A stretch of DNA of 64,000 nucleotides from RH-AL1 sp964244495 (lineage in GTDB: Bacteria > Pseudomonadota > Alphaproteobacteria > Rhizobiales > Beijerinckiaceae). The stretch is from positions 124,001-188,000 of the forward strand of contig CAXTIU010000003.1 in NCBI GenBank assembly GCA_964244495.1. The letters run 5' to 3'. The translations under genes and the position numbers were made by a program. Positions 8,267 to 14,766 of this stretch are shown piece by piece. The notes below the pieces were generated by a model. That model searched no databases. It was not told the origin of the DNA and worked only from the letters and a program-made list of their open reading frames with translations. Within the stretch, counting starts at the first letter, position 1, and the number at the start of each line of letters is the position of its first letter.

Positions 8267-9577
8267 TCACAGGATGAACCGGCTCAGGTCCGCGTTCTTC
8301 GCCAAGTCCCCGATGTTGCGCTCCACGAAGGCCCCGTCCACCGTGATCGTCTCGCCGGCGCGGTCCGAGGCCGTGAAGCTCACCTCGTCGAGCACCCGCT
8401 CCATCACCGTCTGCAGCCGCCGCGCGCCGATGTTCTCGACGGACGCGTTCACCTGCACCGCCACCTTCGCCAGCGCGTGGACCGCGTCGGGGGTGAAGGA
8501 GAGCGTCACGCCCTCCGTCTTCAGCAGGGCCTCGTACTGCTTGATGAGGCTCGCCTCCGTCTCGGTCAGGATGCGGCGGAAATCGTCCTCGCCGAGCGGC
8601 TGCAGTTCCACGCGGATCGGCAGGCGGCCTTGCAGCTCCGGCAGCAGGTCGGAGGGCTTGGAGACGTGGAAGGCGCCGGACGCGATGAACAGCACGTGGT
8701 CGGTCTTCACCGCGCCGTGCTTCGTCGAGACGGTCGTCCCTTCGATCAAGGGCAGCAGGTCGCGCTGCACGCCCTCGCGCGACACGTCGGCGCCGCCGCG
8801 ACCCTCGCGGGCGCAGATCTTGTCGATTTCGTCGAGGAAGACGATGCCGTTGTTCTCGACCTCGCGGATCGCCTCCTGGACGATGCCGTCCTGGTCGAGC
8901 AGCTTCTCGCTCTCCTCGGCGACGAGCGGCTCGTGGGCGTCCTTCACCAGCAGCCGGCGGGGCTTGGCCTGCTTGCCCATGCCCTTGCCCAGGATGTCGC
9001 CGAGGTTGATCGCGCCCATCGAGGCGCCGGGCATGTTGGGCAGGTCGAACATCGGCAGGCCGCCGCCGCCGCTCTGCTGCAGCTCGATCTCGATCTCCTT
9101 CTCGTCGAGCTCGCCGGCGCGCAGCTTGCGGCGGAAGCTGTCGCGGGTGGCCGGCGAGGCGGTGGCGCCGACGAGCGCGTTCAGCACCCGCTCCTCGGCG
9201 GCGAGCTGGGCGCGCGCCACGACGGCCTTGCGCTTGCCCTCCTTGACCATGGTGATCGCCGTTTCCAGCAGGTCGCGCACGATCTGCTCGACGTCGCGGC
9301 CGACGTAGCCGACTTCGGTGAACTTGGTCGCCTCGATCTTGAGGAAGGGCGCGTTGGCGAGCTTGGCGAGGCGGCGCGAGATCTCCGTCTTGCCGCAGCC
9401 GGTCGGGCCGATCATCAGGATGTTCTTCGGCAGCACCTCCTCGCGCATCGGCCCTTCAAGCTGGAGCCGGCGCCAGCGATTGCGCAACGCGATCGCGACC
9501 GCCCGCTTGGCGTCATGCTGGCCGACGATGAAGCGGTCGAGTTCGGAGACGATCTCGCGCGGGGAAAAGTCGCTCAT
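8267..9577 (-). CDS. hslU: ATP-dependent protease ATPase subunit HslU (ClpY)
   Basis: A 436-residue AAA+ unfoldase that feeds substrates to HslV. Walker A GPTGCGKT is at residues 57-64, the substrate-gripping pore loop GYVGRD at 90-95, and Walker B/sensor region VFLDEIDKICARE near 245. The intermediate I-domain (about 110-230) contains the Gly/Met-rich NMPGASMGAINLG stretch typical of alphaproteobacteria. The C-terminus DLSRFIL is the peptide that docks into HslV and opens its active site. It is separated from hslV by a membrane-protein gene rather than directly adjacent. Confidence 0.97.
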   Translation of the reverse strand: MSDFSPREIVSELDRFIVGQHDAKRAVAIALRNRWRRLQLEGPMREEVLPKNILMIGPTGCGKTEISRRLAKLANAPFLKIEATKFTEVGYVGRDVEQIVRDLLETAITMVKEGKRKAVVARAQLAAEERVLNALVGATASPATRDSFRRKLRAGELDEKEIEIELQQSGGGGLPMFDLPNMPGASMGAINLGDILGKGMGKQAKPRRLLVKDAHEPLVAEESEKLLDQDGIVQEAIREVENNGIVFLDEIDKICAREGRGGADVSREGVQRDLLPLIEGTTVSTKHGAVKTDHVLFIASGAFHVSKPSDLLPELQGRLPIRVELQPLGEDDFRRILTETEASLIKQYEALLKTEGVTLSFTPDAVHALAKVAVQVNASVENIGARRLQTVMERVLDEVSFTASDRAGETITVDGAFVERNIGDLAKNADLSRFIL

Positions 9578-9587
9578 TGCAGATCGC

Positions 9588-10736
9588 TCATGAACTTGAC
9601 GCTACCAGGGGGTGGGGCAGCCGCCGCGCCAGGGAGAGCGGCAGGCGGCGAAGGATGGCGCGGCGCAGCGGCTGCCAGCCGGCGCTGACGAGCAGGATGA
9701 AGGCACCGAGCGCGAGCAGCACGGTGGGAAGCTGGGTGCCGTTGGTGGCGAAGCCGAACGTGCGGATCAGCGTGCCGCCGGCGATCCCGGCGTAGACGAG
9801 GCCGGACACCAGGATCGCGCGGCGGTCGATGATCACCGCGACGATCCCGAGCGCGACGAACACGGCGAGGATGCCGGCGGCGGCCTGGTCGGTCATGCGG
9901 TCGCCGAACCCGTGCAGCAGGAAACCCCGGATGAGCGGGTGGACGATGAGGGGCGCGGCGAGAAGGTGCAACCAGAAGGCGATGTCGGTGCGCCGCGTCG
10001 CGCGCTGCGGGTCCGACACGTCGAAGCGCATGGCGAGCGCGAAAACGCCTAGCCCGCAGGCGAACAGCACGACGTTGAGGACCGTCTCGTCGATGGATGG
10101 CGCGAGGCCGACGACCACCGCCACCGCCAGCACGCACAGGGCCGAGGTGCCGGCGGCGACCGTGATCGGCACGCGGAAGCGGACGTAGTGCATCGCCGCC
10201 ATGCCGACCGTGACGAGGGCCGCGAGGCCGAGTGGCAGGACATCCACCGGCACGATGCCAAGCCAGCTTTGGCCGAACAACGTCTGTCCTTGCGCAGGGC
10301 GCTCCGGCAGGAGGGCCGCGCTGACCTGCGCCGACAGCACGAACACCGCGCCCACGAAGGCGACGAGCAGGGCGATGGAGGGGAGCGCCATGCGCCGCCG
10401 GCCGGTGAAGAACTCGGCGAGCAGCCACGCGCAGGCGGCGACGCCGGCGTACATCAACGTCGATCCGGTGCCGGCGTCCATGATGACGCCGAGCGCGCCG
10501 AGGAACAGCACGATGCCGATGGTGACGAAGATGTCGGCGAAGCCGGTGACGAAGCGCAACGCCTCGTCGTCCCGCGGCTCCGGTACCGGCGCAGAGCCGG
10601 CGACCTCGCCCTCGATGGTCCGCAACCCCGCCACTTGATCCGGGCTGAGGAGGCCGCGCTCGACCGCCAAGCCGAGCGCGCGATCCGAGATGCCGAGCGG
10701 GCGATCCGAGACACCGAGCGGGCGCTCGGGGATCAC
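9588..10736 (-). CDS. Multi-pass membrane protein (DUF2157/DUF4401-like) between hslV and hslU
   Basis: A 382-residue protein with a soluble N-terminus (about 75 residues) and roughly ten hydrophobic segments. The N-terminal EDRGLLS-like part (LAVERGLLSPDQVAGLRTIE) followed by a membrane domain with FVTGFADIFVTIG resembles the DUF2157/DUF4401 families, of unknown function. GTG at 10736 is chosen because it overlaps the hslV stop (GTGA), so translation is probably coupled to hslV; hslU starts 10 bp beyond its stop. The N-terminus carries imperfect repeats of RPLGVSD/RPLGISD/RALG, encoded by a 21-bp DNA duplication. Family assignment is tentative; the gene itself is well supported. Confidence 0.75.
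   Translation of the reverse strand: MIPERPLGVSDRPLGISDRALGLAVERGLLSPDQVAGLRTIEGEVAGSAPVPEPRDDEALRFVTGFADIFVTIGIVLFLGALGVIMDAGTGSTLMYAGVAACAWLLAEFFTGRRRMALPSIALLVAFVGAVFVLSAQVSAALLPERPAQGQTLFGQSWLGIVPVDVLPLGLAALVTVGMAAMHYVRFRVPITVAAGTSALCVLAVAVVVGLAPSIDETVLNVVLFACGLGVFALAMRFDVSDPQRATRRTDIAFWLHLLAAPLIVHPLIRGFLLHGFGDRMTDQAAAGILAVFVALGIVAVIIDRRAILVSGLVYAGIAGGTLIRTFGFATNGTQLPTVLLALGAFILLVSAGWQPLRRAILRRLPLSLARRLPHPLVASSS
10681..10722 (-). repeat. Two 21-bp tandem units in the N-terminus of the hslV-hslU spacer gene
   Basis: Units 10681-10701 and 10702-10722 differ at two positions, and a partial third unit follows. They encode the repeated (D/E)R-P/A-LG-V/I-S motif at the extreme N-terminus of the membrane protein, directly beside the coupled hslV stop. 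Confidence 0.8.
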
Positions 10737-11302
10737 CCGCCGACGCCTTCGACGATGACGTTGCCGTTGGTGTAGACGCAGATTTCCGCCGCGATCTCCA
10801 GCGCGCGGCGCACGATGGCCTCGGGATCGTCCATCACCGGCAGCAGCGCGCGGCCGGCCGACAACGCGTAATTGCCGCCCGAGCCGATCGCGATGACGCT
10901 GCCGGCGGGGGTGGATTCCGGCTCCAGCACGTCGCCGGTGCCGGTCAGCACCAGGCCCACCTCGCGGTCGGCGACGAGCATCATCGCCTCCAGCTTGCGG
11001 AGGTAGCGGTCGGTGCGCCAATCCTTGGCGAGTTCGACGCAGGCGCGCATGAGCTGGCCGGGGTACTGGTCGAGCTTGGCCTCGAGCCGCTCGAACAGGG
11101 TGAAGGCGTCGGCGGTGGCGCCGGCGAAGCCGCCGATCACCTCGCCCTTGGCGAGCCGGCGCACCTTGCGCGCGTTGCCCTTGATGATGGTCTGGCCGAT
11201 CGAGACCTGCCCGTCGCCGCCGATGATCGTGCGGCCGCCCTTGCGGACCATGATGATCGTGGTGCCGTGCCAGCCGGCCGTGGACGGGGAGGACTCGAGC
11301 AT
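10733..11302 (-). CDS. hslV: ATP-dependent protease peptidase subunit HslV (ClpQ)
   Basis: A 189-residue N-terminal-nucleophile protease of the proteasome fold. The mature enzyme should begin at Thr14, after the propeptide ending WHG; TTIIMVRKGG and GDGQVSIGQTI follow as in all HslV proteins. ATG at 11302 is chosen because the frame upstream (to 11566) is the antisense of the next operon and lacks similarity. The C-terminal CVYTNGNVIVE is conserved. The 133-bp gap to the divergent operon at 11435 presumably holds promoters for both; heat-shock control is plausible but no sigma-32 box is clear. Confidence 0.96.
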   Translation of the reverse strand: MLESSPSTAGWHGTTIIMVRKGGRTIIGGDGQVSIGQTIIKGNARKVRRLAKGEVIGGFAGATADAFTLFERLEAKLDQYPGQLMRACVELAKDWRTDRYLRKLEAMMLVADREVGLVLTGTGDVLEPESTPAGSVIAIGSGGNYALSAGRALLPVMDDPEAIVRRALEIAAEICVYTNGNVIVEGVGG

Positions 11303-11434
11303 GAACCCTTCGGGGCTGGTGTGGCCTCCGCATCTATGGAGGCGTGCGGTCGGGCGCAAGGCCGGCGGCCCACCCCTTGACGCGCGCGGCGGCGCGGCCA
11401 AACTGGGCCCATCCACAGAGAACGGAACGCCCGT

Positions 11435-11920
11435 TTGACGCTCCCCGCCACGACGACCGCGCAGACCCATCCCATCGGCGCCCACCCTGTCGGCGCCCAT
11501 CCTGTCGGCGTCCACGACGTCGGCGGCCGCGACGCCCCGCCGGTGGTGAAGGACGAGCACGCGCACGAGCTATGGGAGCGTCGGGTCGACGCGATGATGA
11601 TGCTGCTCACCCATCCCTCCCGCCGCCTGCTGGTGCTCGACGAGTTGCGCCGCAACATCGAGGCGCTCGGCCCCGGCGCCTACGAGGCGATGGGCTATTA
11701 CGAGCGCTGGTGCGCCGCCATCGCCAACGCGATGATCGACCGGGGCGTCGTGACCAGCGACGAGCTCGGGCGGCGCATGGCCGAGGTGGAGGCCAGAGAT
11801 CGTGCGCCGAAGGAGAGCGAGGGCGCGTCCCGGCGGGACCTGACGGCGATCGCCGCCGCCGGGAGCGGTCCCGCCACCGTCGAGCCGGCCCCCATCGCCA
11901 TCCCCGAGGGCACGCCGTGA
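11435..11920 (+). CDS. Nitrile hydratase beta N-terminal domain / thiocyanate hydrolase beta-like subunit
   Basis: A 161-residue protein corresponding to the N-terminal helical half of nitrile hydratase beta. After a repeat-rich extension comes GVHDVGG, the canonical start of NHase beta chains, then ELWERRVDAMM, LRRNIEALGP (its Arg aligns with the active-site beta-Arg52) and YYERWCAAIANAMIDRGV. As in thiocyanate hydrolase (scnB-scnA-scnC), the beta chain is split into two genes. TTG at 11435 is used, with AGAGAACGGA upstream. The N-terminus holds four 5-residue units (HPIGA/HPVGA type). The C-terminal 45 residues look disordered. Substrate could be a nitrile or thiocyanate. Confidence 0.78.
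   Translation: MTLPATTTAQTHPIGAHPVGAHPVGVHDVGGRDAPPVVKDEHAHELWERRVDAMMMLLTHPSRRLLVLDELRRNIEALGPGAYEAMGYYERWCAAIANAMIDRGVVTSDELGRRMAEVEARDRAPKESEGASRRDLTAIAAAGSGPATVEPAPIAIPEGTP
11468..11527 (+). repeat. Four 15-bp tandem units in the NHase beta-like N-terminus
   Basis: Units at 11468, 11483, 11498 and 11513 encode HPIGA, HPVGA, HPVGV and HDVGG in turn. The last unit is the ancestral HDVGG motif of NHase beta, so the first three look like slippage copies of it. The repeated histidines could bind metal, but this is inference. Confidence 0.8.
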
Positions 11921-12231
11921 GCGACCCGGTCGACGCCCACGTCCGCTTCGCCCCCGGCGATCCCGTCAGGGTGCGGGTGGCCTGGCAGCCGGGCCACGTG
12001 CGGACGCCGGCCTACGTCCGCGGCCGGCACGGCACGGTGGCGCAGGCGCTCGGCCCCTACCCCAACCCCGAGGAACTCGCCTATCGCCGCCCCGGACTGC
12101 CGGCGCCGACGCTCTACCGCGTCCGGTTCCAGCAGGCCCAGCTATGGCCGGACTATCGCGGGAGCGGGGCCGACACGCTCGACGTCGAGATCTACGACCA
12201 CTGGCTCGAACCCGCAGAGGCGCGCGCGTGA
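11917..12231 (+). CDS. Nitrile hydratase beta C-terminal (SH3-like) domain / thiocyanate hydrolase alpha-like subunit
   Basis: A 104-residue protein equal to the C-terminal beta-barrel of nitrile hydratase beta. Signature residues are FAPGDPVRVR, HVRTPAYVRGRHGTV (its first Arg aligns with the active-site beta-Arg157 that contacts oxidised cysteines), PTLYRVRF and DVEIYDHWLEPA. GTG at 11917 overlaps the previous stop as GTGA, and its own stop overlaps the next GTG, so all three subunits are translationally coupled. The split is not a frameshift: each half is a complete domain with its own start and stop. Confidence 0.8.
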   Translation: MSDPVDAHVRFAPGDPVRVRVAWQPGHVRTPAYVRGRHGTVAQALGPYPNPEELAYRRPGLPAPTLYRVRFQQAQLWPDYRGSGADTLDVEIYDHWLEPAEARA

Positions 12232-12872
12232 GCGACACCCATCACCATGGCCACGGGCACACCCACGAGGGGGTCGTCGTCGCCGACGAGGGACCGCTCA
12301 CCCATTACCAGCTGATGGAGACGGCGCTCCGCGAGCTTCTGATCGCCAAGGGCGTCTTCACCGCCGACGACGTCCGCCGCGAGGTCGAGGCCATGGAGGG
12401 GCGCAACCCCGGGGTCGGCGCCGCGATGGTCGCTCGCGCCTGGGTCGATCCCGCCTACAAGACCAGGCTGCTCGCCGACACGGCGGCGGCGGCGGCCGAG
12501 TTCGGGTTCGATGCCGGCCCGTTCCGCGTGCTGACGATGGAGAACACGCCGGCCGTGCACAACATGATCGTGTGCACGCTGTGCTCGTGCTACCCGCGCA
12601 TGCTGCTCGGCCTGCCGCCGGCCTGGTACAAGGGGCTCGCCTACCGGGCGCGGGCGGTGCGCGAGCCGCGCGCGGTGCTGGCCGAGTTCGGCCTGCACCT
12701 GCCCGACCACGTCGCGCTGCGCGTGCACGACTCCACCGCCGACATGCGCTACATGGTGCTGCCGATGCGCCCCGCCGGCACCGAGGGCTGGAGCGAGGCG
12801 GGCCTGGCCGCGCTCGTCACCCGCGACAGCCTGATCGGGGTCGCGGAAGCCTCGACGCCTTCGAGCCGCTGA
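12228..12872 (+). CDS. Nitrile hydratase alpha / thiocyanate hydrolase gamma-like catalytic subunit (Co-type)
   Basis: A 214-residue catalytic subunit. The metal-binding loop VCTLCSCYP has Cys116, Cys119 and Cys121; Thr after the first Cys is the cobalt-type signature (iron-type has Ser). LGLPPAWYKGLAYRARAVREPRAVL and RPAGTEGWSEAGLAALVTRDSLIGVA are strongly conserved in NHase alpha. The N-terminus is His-rich (HHHGHGHTHEG). The gene order, half-beta, half-beta, alpha, matches scnB-scnA-scnC of thiocyanate hydrolase, which hydrolyses SCN- to COS and NH3. NHase-like activity is equally possible. No activator (P15K or beta-homologue) or cobalt transporter lies nearby. It is convergent with pal, 4 bp away. 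Confidence 0.85.
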   Translation: MSDTHHHGHGHTHEGVVVADEGPLTHYQLMETALRELLIAKGVFTADDVRREVEAMEGRNPGVGAAMVARAWVDPAYKTRLLADTAAAAAEFGFDAGPFRVLTMENTPAVHNMIVCTLCSCYPRMLLGLPPAWYKGLAYRARAVREPRAVLAEFGLHLPDHVALRVHDSTADMRYMVLPMRPAGTEGWSEAGLAALVTRDSLIGVAEASTPSSR

Positions 12873-12876
12873 CACC

Positions 12877-13470
12877 TCAGCTCTGGCTGCCCTCGCCGAC
12901 GTTGGTCACCGCCCGGCGGTTCTGCGACCAGCAGGAGATGTCGTTGCACACCGCCACCGGCCGCTCCTTGCCGTAGGAGATGGTGCGGATGCGCGAGGCC
13001 GGGATGCCGCGGGCGATCATGTACTGCTTGGTCGCCTCCGCGCGGCGGGCGCCGAGCGCGAAATTGTACTCGCGGGTGCCGCGCTCGTCGGCGTGGCCCT
13101 CGATGATGAACGGGCGGTCGTAGCGCTGCAGCCAGGCCACCTGTCGGTCGAGCGTCGCCTGCGCCTTCGGCGTGAGGTCGGTCGAGTCCGACTCGAAGAA
13201 CACGCGGTCGCCGACCGTCTGGGCGAAATCCTGGGCGCTGCCCGGCGCCCCGGCGCGGCCGCCGCGCCCATTGAGCGCGCTGCGGTCGATCCCGTAGCCC
13301 TCCCGGCTCTGACCGTAGCCGCCAGCGGGACCACCGCTGGCACCGCCGCCGCCGAGGCCGGCCAAGCCCTCCTCGCCCGGCGTCTTCGCGCAGGCGGCGA
13401 TCGCCAGACCCGCGCACAACACCGCCGCGACCCTGGCGGTCCCGGCAAAATTCTTGAGGCTCATCGCCAT
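12877..13470 (-). CDS. pal: Peptidoglycan-associated lipoprotein, copy 1
   Basis: A 197-residue outer-membrane lipoprotein of the Tol-Pal system. The lipobox LAIAAC puts the acylated Cys at 27. A Gly/Ser-rich linker (about 30-75) leads to an OmpA-like peptidoglycan-binding domain with VFFESDSTDLTPKAQATL, GHADERGTREYNFALGARRA and ISYGKERPVA; the Asp and Arg in these motifs bind diaminopimelate. Normally pal follows tolB and precedes ybgF; neither is here. A second homologous gene lies about 500 bp upstream on the same strand. Confidence 0.9.
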   Translation of the reverse strand: MAMSLKNFAGTARVAAVLCAGLAIAACAKTPGEEGLAGLGGGGASGGPAGGYGQSREGYGIDRSALNGRGGRAGAPGSAQDFAQTVGDRVFFESDSTDLTPKAQATLDRQVAWLQRYDRPFIIEGHADERGTREYNFALGARRAEATKQYMIARGIPASRIRTISYGKERPVAVCNDISCWSQNRRAVTNVGEGSQS

Positions 13471-13632
13471 GCTCCAAACGCAACACCTGCGCCCCGGAGT
13501 ACCCCGCGATGGTTAATCCGCCGTTTTCCGTCAACCTTGCCGGAGCGTTGACGCGGGTGGAGGGTGCCGCGCGTTGCGTTCGTGGTTAGCGAACGGTGAA
13601 GGCGCGCTCGGCAACCCTTCGGCCAAGCCCCG

Positions 13633-13866
13633 TCAGAAGCTGGGCATGCCGGCGGGGGCCGGGATGCCGCCGGGGCTCGTGGGATCGACGAGATCGCCCT
13701 CGCCCTCGCCGTTCGGCCCGGCGACGCCGGTTTTCGGTCCGGGCTTCTGGTTGGCCGGGTCCACCGAGTCCTCGCCGGTCGCCGGAGGCATACCCGGGGA
13801 CGAACCGGGAGTCCTCGGGTCCGCCGCCGGCTGGGGCTTGTAGTCGGGGGGAAGGTCGGTCGGCAT
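13633..13866 (-). CDS. Small proline/glycine-rich hypothetical protein
   Basis: A 77-residue acidic, low-complexity protein (TDLPPDYKPQPAADP...) with no signal peptide or hydrophobic segment, probably disordered. The start at 13866 is well supported by AGGAGG placed four bases before ATG. It lies between the two pal genes on the same strand, with gaps of 160 and 100 bp, so it may be co-transcribed with the upstream paralogue. I do not recognise a family. Confidence 0.6.
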   Translation of the reverse strand: MPTDLPPDYKPQPAADPRTPGSSPGMPPATGEDSVDPANQKPGPKTGVAGPNGEGEGDLVDPTSPGGIPAPAGMPSF

Positions 13867-13968
13867 GGTGCCTCCTGCTGTCGAAGGGCCGGTTCGACCC
13901 CTGAGCTATGGGCAACGCCCGGCCGCCGGGCTTGGTTTCTCGGTTTCCCGGCTCGCCGCGACCGGCGC

Positions 13969-14505
13969 CTAGCTCTGCCCGCCGTCCACCACCGTCTGGG
14001 CGCGCCGGTTCTGCGACCAGCAGGAGATGTCGTTGCACACCGCGACCGGGTGTTCCTTGCCGTAGGAGATGGTGCGGATGCGGCCGGACGGGATGCCGCG
14101 CGCGACGAGGTAGTCCTTGGTGGCCGCCGCCCGACGGGCGCCGAGCGCGAAATTGTACTCGCGGGTGCCGCGCTCGTCGGCGTTGCCTTCCACCGTGAAC
14201 GGTCCGCGGTCGTAGCGCTGGAGCCACGCCGCCTGCCGGTCGAGCGTCGCCTGCCCCTTCGGCGTGAGGTCGGACGAGTCCGACTCGAAGAACACGCGGT
14301 CGCCCACGTTCTGGGCGAAATCCTGCGCGCTACCCGGCGCGGCGCTGGCGTCGGCGACGAAGCCGTCGGCCGTCGGCGACTTGGCGCAGCCGGCGACGGC
14401 GAGGCCGACGCAGAGCGCGGCCGCGAGTCCGGCGCCACGCGCCAATGACGAGGATTGGACGCCGCGCGCCGACGGCCAGAAACGTGGGTGTGGCCACATG
14501 TTCAT
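13969..14505 (-). CDS. Pal-like OmpA-domain lipoprotein, copy 2
   Basis: A 178-residue paralogue of the neighbouring Pal. ATG at 14505 is chosen because GAAAGGAGCC lies directly upstream; an extension to 14649 lacks support. The lipobox LAVAGC gives Cys40. The OmpA-like domain is nearly the same as copy 1 (DFAQ-x-VGDRVFFESDS-x-DLTPK, NADERGTREYNF, ISYGKEHPVAVC), but one position differs in the peptidoglycan-binding stretch (GNADERG for GHADERG), and the linker is shorter. Both copies end in the same CWSQNRRA tail. One may be the Tol partner and the other a spare or condition-specific form. Confidence 0.85.
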   Translation of the reverse strand: MNMWPHPRFWPSARGVQSSSLARGAGLAAALCVGLAVAGCAKSPTADGFVADASAAPGSAQDFAQNVGDRVFFESDSSDLTPKGQATLDRQAAWLQRYDRGPFTVEGNADERGTREYNFALGARRAAATKDYLVARGIPSGRIRTISYGKEHPVAVCNDISCWSQNRRAQTVVDGGQS

Positions 14506-14766
14506 GGCTCCTTTCTTCCGAACTCGGGAACTCGCAAAAGACGTCGGATGTGCCGTCCGCTGGATCCGGCTGGATGCTTTCGGGCTTCGACGCCCGGGCG
14601 GCTTAGGAAGGGCTGATGGCGGCTTTGCGGCACGCCCCGGTTCGGTCAAGGCTTAAAGCTGCCGTGTTGCCGGACTAGCACAGTGCGCGAACACCCGGTA
14701 AGAGCTGCCGTACCCGCCGGTACGCGTCGCTCGCGCCGGCACCCCACGGCCATGTGAAAGAACGCG

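Noticed and set aside
8233..8270. The GTGAGGCG/CGCCTCAC pair as a definite hslU terminator.
   Set aside because: The 22-nt loop is long, there is no T-run and it overlaps the stop codon; kept only as a possibility in the intergenic entry.
11435..12231. A frameshifted or broken nitrile hydratase beta gene.
   Set aside because: Each half is a complete domain with its own start and GTGA coupling, matching the split arrangement of thiocyanate hydrolase.
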